Shown here: positions 6,336 through 10,198 of the stretch, in pieces
Layout of the letters: the number at the start of each line of letters is the position of its first letter
How positions within the stretch are numbered: the stretch's first letter is position 1
Assembly (NCBI GenBank): GCA_019242065.1
Contig: JAFAWJ010000776.1
Span: 1-10,198, forward strand
Length of the DNA: 10,198 nucleotides
Origin: Chloroflexota bacterium
Lineage (GTDB): Bacteria; Chloroflexota; UBA6077; CF-72
Reading direction: 5' to 3'
The notes under the pieces: model-generated
Seen by the model: only the letters and a program-made list of their open reading frames with translations
Told to the model about the DNA's origin: nothing
Database searches by the model: none
Program-made: the position numbers and the translations under genes

Positions 6336-7240
6336 GCTTCCCTCAAAATATCATCCACCGCCTCGAACGCGGCGCTCAGCGCCTCGAAGCCGGTGTAATA
6401 GCCGGTAGCGACGAAGCCGTGGACCAGCCACTCGCGTGTGATGCCCCACGCTTTGCCGAGCAGAACCGCCTCGCGCAGGGCGGCGTGATTGCCCGTCAAC
6501 ATGTGCTGGCGAAGCATCACGTACGGCGCCGTCTGCTTGGGTAGCTTCTGAAAGATGATCTCCCACCGCGCGCGGTGCCACTTGTAAAACTCCGGGTGAT
6601 ACGCGATGGCGAATTTGACGGAGTCCGGCACATAGCCAATGGTGCTCTCGAACCAGCGCGTGATCGCGGTGTGGTCGGCATCGGTCATAGGCCGGACAGA
6701 CAGGTCCAGGCCCGCTTTGAACGCCTCTGGATCGGCCGCCCACCCTTCGGGCAGCGGGACCTCGCCCGGTCCGTCCTTCCAGTCTGGCAGGTGCTTGCCC
6801 ACGGCGTTGTAGACGAGCTGCAGGCCGCGGATGCCAGCTTGCAGCTGGGCGAACATGACCAGCTCCATCAGCTGCGCTTTGCTCAGTCCGCGTGACTGCA
6901 AGTGGCGGAACTCGTTGTAAATGCCCGTCTCCCAGCCGTACAGAATGTACATCGGGAGATGCTGGAAACTGGTGATCGTAAGCTGGACCGGATTGCTGGT
7001 CTCGGTGTGGGTCAGCTCCAGCCGCGTCCGAAACGTGCGCAGGCCCTCGTAAAAGAAGCGCGCGTAGTCGGGGCGATGGTCGAACATGATGTTGTCGGCC
7101 GTCGACTGATACATCAGGCCCCAGCCACGATCGACGTTCAGCCCGTGCATGCGGCGCGCTTCGATGAACTCCTGTGTCGCCTGTGGACTGAAGTCGGGCA
7201 CCTCGGTGATGTCGGGCGCGTTAAAGGTGCGCAGGGTCAC
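6332..7240 (-). CDS. Carboxymuconolactone decarboxylase (AhpD-fold)-like protein, second paralog
   Basis: 302 aa from GTG 7240-7238, which overlaps the TGA of the first paralog as GTGA; an earlier in-frame ATG lies deep inside that gene and would add an Arg-rich shadow sequence. Two CMD-like helical segments can be read, at about 98-150 (WETGIYNEFRHL, LMELVMFAQLQAG) and about 235-298 (PYVMLRQHMLTGN, LREAVLLGKAWGIT). The protein has no Cys at all, so it cannot be an AhpD-type CxxC peroxidase. It shares long near-identical blocks with its upstream neighbour but differs through the first 90 residues or so. The coupled pair suggests a hetero-oligomer. Fold assignment is by motif reading and moderately sure; activity unknown, perhaps a cofactor-free decarboxylase or isomerase-like step before the thiolase-like/DUF35 complex. 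Confidence 0.65.
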   Translation of the reverse strand: MTLRTFNAPDITEVPDFSPQATQEFIEARRMHGLNVDRGWGLMYQSTADNIMFDHRPDYARFFYEGLRTFRTRLELTHTETSNPVQLTITSFQHLPMYILYGWETGIYNEFRHLQSRGLSKAQLMELVMFAQLQAGIRGLQLVYNAVGKHLPDWKDGPGEVPLPEGWAADPEAFKAGLDLSVRPMTDADHTAITRWFESTIGYVPDSVKFAIAYHPEFYKWHRARWEIIFQKLPKQTAPYVMLRQHMLTGNHAALREAVLLGKAWGITREWLVHGFVATGYYTGFEALSAAFEAVDDILREA

Positions 7241-8178
7241 GTCGCGTCCCAGTTCTGGAAGATGTCGTCGACCGCGGCGTGCGCCGCGTACAGCCCTTCG
7301 AAGCCGGTGTACAGCGCGCTGGTCGCCAGGCCGTGCATCGTCCATTCACGGGTGATGCCCCACGCTTTGCCGAGCAGGACCGCCTCGCGCAGCGCATCTT
7401 GATTGCCGGTCAGCATGTGCTGGCGCAGCATGACGTACGGCGCTACCTGCTTCGGCAACGTCAGAAAGATGACTTCCCAGCGCGCGCGGTGCCACTTGTA
7501 GAACTCGGGGTGATAGCTCAGCGCGAACTTCACCGAATTGGGCACGTAGCCGATTGTGCGTTCATACCAGCTCGTAATGCGCTCGCGGTCCTGCGCGGTC
7601 AGCTCGCGAGTCGAGAGGTCCAGGCCGACTTTGAAGGCGTCGGGATCGGGCGCCCAGCCCTTCGGAAATGGCGCCGGCTCCGGATTATCGGTGAGGTCCA
7701 CCAGCAAACGCGAGACGCTGTTGTAGACCAGCTGCAGACCCCGCATCCCTGCTTGCAATTGTGCAAACATGACCAGCTCCATCAGCTGCGCTTTCGTCAA
7801 TCCACGAAAATGCAGGTGGCGGAACTCGTTGTAGATGCCGGTTTCCCACCCGTATAGAATGTACATGGGCACGTGCTGGAGGCTTTCGGCGACCAGCTCC
7901 ACCGCGTCGGATTCCTCCTCGCCGGTCTCACGCAGGCGATTGCGGAGCGACGGCAGGACGTCGTAGAAGGCCTTTGCATAGTCCGGCCGATGCTCCAGCA
8001 TCACCAGGTCGGCCGTGAGCTGGTAGAAGTGGCCGCGCCAGCGTCCGCGGCGCACGTCCGCCTCGACGCGACGCTGGAACATCGCATCGAGCGCGTCACG
8101 GTCCTCCTCCGACAGCTGGGCAATGCCCGAAAAATCGGGGTGGTTGAAGAACGGCCCGGCTGGTCGGTCTACTTGCAT
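7237..8178 (-). CDS. Carboxymuconolactone decarboxylase (AhpD-fold)-like protein, first paralog
   Basis: 313 aa, Cys-free. CMD-like segments lie at about 105-158 (MYILYGWETGIYNEFRHL, then LTKAQLMELVMFAQLQAG) and about 243-305 (APYVMLRQHMLTGNQ, ALREAVLLGKAWGITREW). Each recalls the CMD pattern of a His-bearing helix followed by a G-(L/I)-T turn and a hydrophobic helix. HPEFYKWHRARWE at 223-235 is shared exactly with the second paralog. The ATG at 8178-8176 lies inside the last codons of a short leader ORF (10-base overlap); a GAGG four bases upstream is close for a ribosome site. It heads the operon of CMD-like, CMD-like, thiolase-like, DUF35 and SDR genes. Role unknown; duplication plus divergent N-termini point to subunits with separate tasks. 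Confidence 0.65.
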   Translation of the reverse strand: MQVDRPAGPFFNHPDFSGIAQLSEEDRDALDAMFQRRVEADVRRGRWRGHFYQLTADLVMLEHRPDYAKAFYDVLPSLRNRLRETGEEESDAVELVAESLQHVPMYILYGWETGIYNEFRHLHFRGLTKAQLMELVMFAQLQAGMRGLQLVYNSVSRLLVDLTDNPEPAPFPKGWAPDPDAFKVGLDLSTRELTAQDRERITSWYERTIGYVPNSVKFALSYHPEFYKWHRARWEVIFLTLPKQVAPYVMLRQHMLTGNQDALREAVLLGKAWGITREWTMHGLATSALYTGFEGLYAAHAAVDDIFQNWDAT

Positions 8179-8255
8179 CGGCCCTCGATGCGTGACGGGG
8201 TGGGTATCAGCACGTCAACGGCGGGGACGGCCGCGATAGTCTCACTGGCGGTCAT
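8169..8255 (-). CDS. Short 28-aa leader ORF ahead of the CMD-like operon
   Basis: ATG 8255-8253 with AAAGGAG (8266-8272) ten bases upstream, ending at TAG 8171-8169, ten bases inside the first CMD-like gene. The peptide contains AAVPAVDVLIPTPSRIEG. It has no Trp, His or Leu run that would mark an attenuator. The VDVxIxPTPSR stretch faintly recalls the start of amidohydrolase-2 proteins (VDxDxHPTP), so it may be the stump of a deleted gene. The ribosome site here is better placed than that of the CMD-like gene, so translational coupling is plausible. Confidence 0.4.
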   Translation of the reverse strand: MTASETIAAVPAVDVLIPTPSRIEGRCK

Positions 8256-8277
8256 GCGCTGGCTACTCCTTTGTAAC

Positions 8278-8288
8278 TCATATACGAT
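8278..8288 (-). promoter_or_regulatory. Candidate FCD/GntR operator, site 2
   Basis: Read on the - strand as ATCGTATATGA, one base different from site 1 at 2674-2684. The core TCGTATATGA is a dyad with four of five half-site positions matched. It lies 23 bases before the leader ORF ATG, in the 141-base gap (8179-8319) between the lipoprotein gene and the CMD-like operon; apart from this and the leader ORF that gap holds no clear terminator hairpin. Suggests shared control by the intact FCD regulator (inference). Confidence 0.4.
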
Positions 8289-8319
8289 ACCCGATATTTT
8301 CACACGCGTCTGCTCAGCG

Positions 8320-10053
8320 CTAGGCCTGCGCCGCGTACGCCTGCTGGAACTCGGTGCGCATCTGATCGCCACCATTCGACCGCCAGTCGCTCACCAGCGA
8401 GTCGTAGTCGCTGAGCGGCCGGCGGCCGACCACGAAGTCCACCAGCGAGTCGGTGAAGTTCTTCAGCAAGAGGCCGCCTTTGGATTGATACGTCGTCGAA
8501 ATCAGTCCCAGGCTGGGATCCGGAATGATCACCGGCATAATCGTTTCCTCGTCGGCGTGGGCGACTCGTGCGAACTCCGGGTCATTCGCGTCGAACAGAA
8601 TCTGCGGCCGTTGCGCCATATAGCGCCACGACACGGTGGTATCCGCCTGACCCTGAGTCGTCAGCACTGGGCTGCCGTTGGCATCCAGGGTGTAGTCGAC
8701 GTCCTTGACGCCGAACTCCAGCAAGAATGCCTCCTCACTCCCGAAGGGCGCCGCCAGATAATTCAGAATGCGCAGCATCTCCTTGACGCGATCCGGACTC
8801 GCCTGTTTGATGGCGGTCATGCCGTTGAATGCCTGGTACTGGTGCCAGATCGGCGCACTGCCGTCGTTGCTGAACGGATGGAGCGTGCGGAATTTGACGG
8901 GCGGATCCAGCTTGAGCCCTCTATCCCAGTATTCGACCGGATACGAGAACCACCCGTCGGGATAGACGGAGAAACGTCCGGCGACGAGATTCGCCTTGTT
9001 GTTGGAGGAGGTCGTGGTCAGGGCGTCGGCGAAAAACAGTCCGGACGCCCACAGGTCACGCGTGTAGGCCAGCGCGGCCTTGAATTCGTCGGTTTCGAGG
9101 TCTTTGACGAACTTGCCACTGGCATCCACCGCCCAGTTGTTGGGAGCGTGAAACATGGCCAGTTGCGGAACGGCTCCGATGCCCGTCAGACCGAACGCGT
9201 ACGCCGCGTCGCCGCTGATGCCCCACTGGCTGGCGCCCGGATTGGTTACCGCCTGGAGGATTCTCTTGAAGTCCGCCCCGTCCCTGGGCTGGTCGGCACC
9301 GACCGATTCGAACCGGGTCTGATTGACGTACCAGATGCCCTGCACGTACGGCCGCGGGATGGGCACGCCATAGATCCCGTTGTTGTAGACGGTCTGCTTC
9401 CAGGCGATGGGCGGAATGTTGGCCAGGTTGGGATAGTCTTTGATGGCGTCGCCGGCGACGTACGGCGTGAGGTCGGCACACGCCTTCTGGAGGAACTGGG
9501 GGATACCCAGAATTTGCAGCGACGAGAGGAACACCATGTCCGGAATGTCGCTACCGGCGATGGTGGTCGCGAGCTTGGTGTCGTATTCGGCGGTGGGCAC
9601 CATGTTGACGCGCATGTTGGCGCCGATGGCCGTGTTGACCGCCTGCCAGGCCTGGTTGGCGTCGACCGGTGGCGGCGTGGCCAGGATGACGCGCGTGAAG
9701 ACGTCGACGTCACCGCCGTGTGCCGGTGTGTCGTTGACGGATTTGACCAGCGTTTTGGGGAAAGTCAGATAGCCGGGATCGACGCCCGCGGCCGTGCCCG
9801 GCAGGTCCGGCTTGACCAGTTCGATCGGCGTGTAGGTCGGCAGCGTGAGCTTGCCACCTGGACCGCTGGTGGGCGGCGCGGCTGGCGCCGGGGTTGCCGC
9901 GGACCCGGACGGTGTGGTCGGGCCACCCGCGGCGGCGCCGCCGCACGCCGCCAGGAGTGGGAGGCTGGCGAGCAGCCCGAGGGCGCTACCGGTCTGGCGA
10001 AGCAGGACGCGCCGTCGCACGCGGCGCGTGTGCACGTGGGGTGACGCGTCCAT
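8320..10053 (-). CDS. Extracellular solute-binding lipoprotein, family 1 (LipO/YtcQ-like)
   Basis: 577 aa. The N-terminus has twin arginines in RRVLLR (14-19), a hydrophobic core and the lipobox LLAAC with Cys37. This predicts a lipoprotein possibly exported by the Tat route and anchored outside the membrane. A Pro/Thr/Ala/Gly-rich tether (about 38-75) follows. The body has family-1 binding-protein features: ANMRVNMVPTAEYDTKLAT (169-187) and IPDMVFLSS (194-202), then further on the LipO-type NYLAAPFGSEEAFLLEFG and DYTLD. Such proteins feed ABC importers of sugars or sugar-acid derivatives. No permease or ATPase gene is in the window; it could be elsewhere or beyond 10198. The ATG at 10053-10051 has GAGG four bases upstream and starts 11 bases after the stop of the preceding gene, so the two are probably cotranscribed. 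Ligand unknown. Confidence 0.85.
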   Translation of the reverse strand: MDASPHVHTRRVRRRVLLRQTGSALGLLASLPLLAACGGAAAGGPTTPSGSAATPAPAAPPTSGPGGKLTLPTYTPIELVKPDLPGTAAGVDPGYLTFPKTLVKSVNDTPAHGGDVDVFTRVILATPPPVDANQAWQAVNTAIGANMRVNMVPTAEYDTKLATTIAGSDIPDMVFLSSLQILGIPQFLQKACADLTPYVAGDAIKDYPNLANIPPIAWKQTVYNNGIYGVPIPRPYVQGIWYVNQTRFESVGADQPRDGADFKRILQAVTNPGASQWGISGDAAYAFGLTGIGAVPQLAMFHAPNNWAVDASGKFVKDLETDEFKAALAYTRDLWASGLFFADALTTTSSNNKANLVAGRFSVYPDGWFSYPVEYWDRGLKLDPPVKFRTLHPFSNDGSAPIWHQYQAFNGMTAIKQASPDRVKEMLRILNYLAAPFGSEEAFLLEFGVKDVDYTLDANGSPVLTTQGQADTTVSWRYMAQRPQILFDANDPEFARVAHADEETIMPVIIPDPSLGLISTTYQSKGGLLLKNFTDSLVDFVVGRRPLSDYDSLVSDWRSNGGDQMRTEFQQAYAAQA

Positions 10054-10064
10054 CCATCCTCTAT

Positions 10065-10196
10065 CTAGCCTGCCGTGGCCGCCACCGCGCTGGCTGCCAC
10101 TCCGTCGAAGGACATCTCACGCAGGTCCGGAGCGATGACCAGTTGTGGCTCGGTCCGCTCCTGGACGTAGTCGACGGTGACGCCCGGCGCCAATTC
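10065..10196 (-). CDS. Unidentified protein, C-terminal fragment
   Basis: The last 43 codons of a - strand gene entering from the right edge, ending at TAG 10067-10065. The tail includes APGVTVDYVQERTEPQLVI and LREMSFDGVAAS and then an Ala-rich end. I do not recognise a family. The frame is supported by its position 11 bases before the lipoprotein gene and by the absence of stops to the window edge. Likely the same operon as the lipoprotein gene. Confidence 0.55.
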   Translation of the reverse strand, partial: ELAPGVTVDYVQERTEPQLVIAPDLREMSFDGVAASAVAATAG

Positions 10197-10198
10197 GC

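Noticed and set aside
6332..8178. AhpD-type alkylhydroperoxidases
   Set aside because: Neither protein contains any Cys, so the CxxC motif needed for AhpD chemistry is absent; only the CMD-like fold reading was kept.
7873..10044. A 723-codon open frame on the + strand opposite the solute-binding protein and first CMD-like genes
   Set aside because: It runs antisense to genes with clear family motifs and a lipobox; its Arg/Gly/Val-rich composition has no domain I can recognise and is what high-GC codon bias gives on the opposite strand.
1..10198. Mobile element, CRISPR array, toxin-antitoxin or phage-defence system
   Set aside because: No transposase, integrase, terminal inverted repeats, spaced repeats or defence-type domains were found; the only direct repeat is the 65-bp pair.

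Overview
The window is high-GC, gene-dense DNA with no rRNA, tRNA, CRISPR array or insertion sequence that I can see. Genes are packed with 4-base stop/start overlaps (ATGA or GTGA), and GTG and TTG starts are used. The encoded families (FCD-type GntR regulators, a mandelate racemase/enolase-family enzyme, an ArgH-like lyase, a LipO/YtcQ-like substrate-binding lipoprotein with a twin-arginine-like signal, a thiolase-like/DUF35 pair, an SDR) fit a soil or aquatic heterotroph of a high-GC phylum. Chloroflexota or Actinomycetota is my guess from style alone; no marker gene settles it.

Layout. (1) Positions 1-95 hold the 3' end of a + strand gene, probably a CaiB/BaiF CoA-transferase. (2) On the - strand, 2615-97, lies a two-gene catabolic operon: an enolase-superfamily enzyme followed, through an ATGA overlap, by an argininosuccinate-lyase-like enzyme. 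(3) Divergent from it on the + strand, 2703-3990, are two FadR/FCD regulators. The first has lost its DNA-binding domain; the second is complete. They are joined by a 65-bp tandem duplication that copies the stop/start junction and creates a 22-codon micro-ORF. (4) On the - strand, 8255-3993, is a tight operon: short leader ORF, two paralogous carboxymuconolactone-decarboxylase-like proteins, a thiolase-like protein without the nucleophilic Cys, its DUF35 zinc-ribbon/OB-fold partner, and an SDR dehydrogenase. (5) Further upstream on the - strand, 10053-8320, is a long solute-binding lipoprotein, preceded by the last 43 codons of another - strand gene (10196-10065) that I do not recognise.

Working model (inference). 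The lipoprotein captures a substrate. One route uses the enolase-family enzyme plus a C-N or C-O lyase. The second route (CMD-like pair, thiolase-like/DUF35, SDR) resembles a CoA-linked chain-shortening or retro-aldol module with unusual cofactorless CMD-like partners. A near-identical 11-bp motif, AT(T/C)GTATATGA, occurs in both promoter regions (2674-2684 on +, 8278-8288 on -), so the intact FCD regulator may control both units.

The most unusual items are the decapitated regulator beside its intact paralog, the frame-preserving 65-bp duplication, the CMD/CMD/thiolase/DUF35/SDR cassette, and the short leader ORFs overlapping the first structural gene of both operons.
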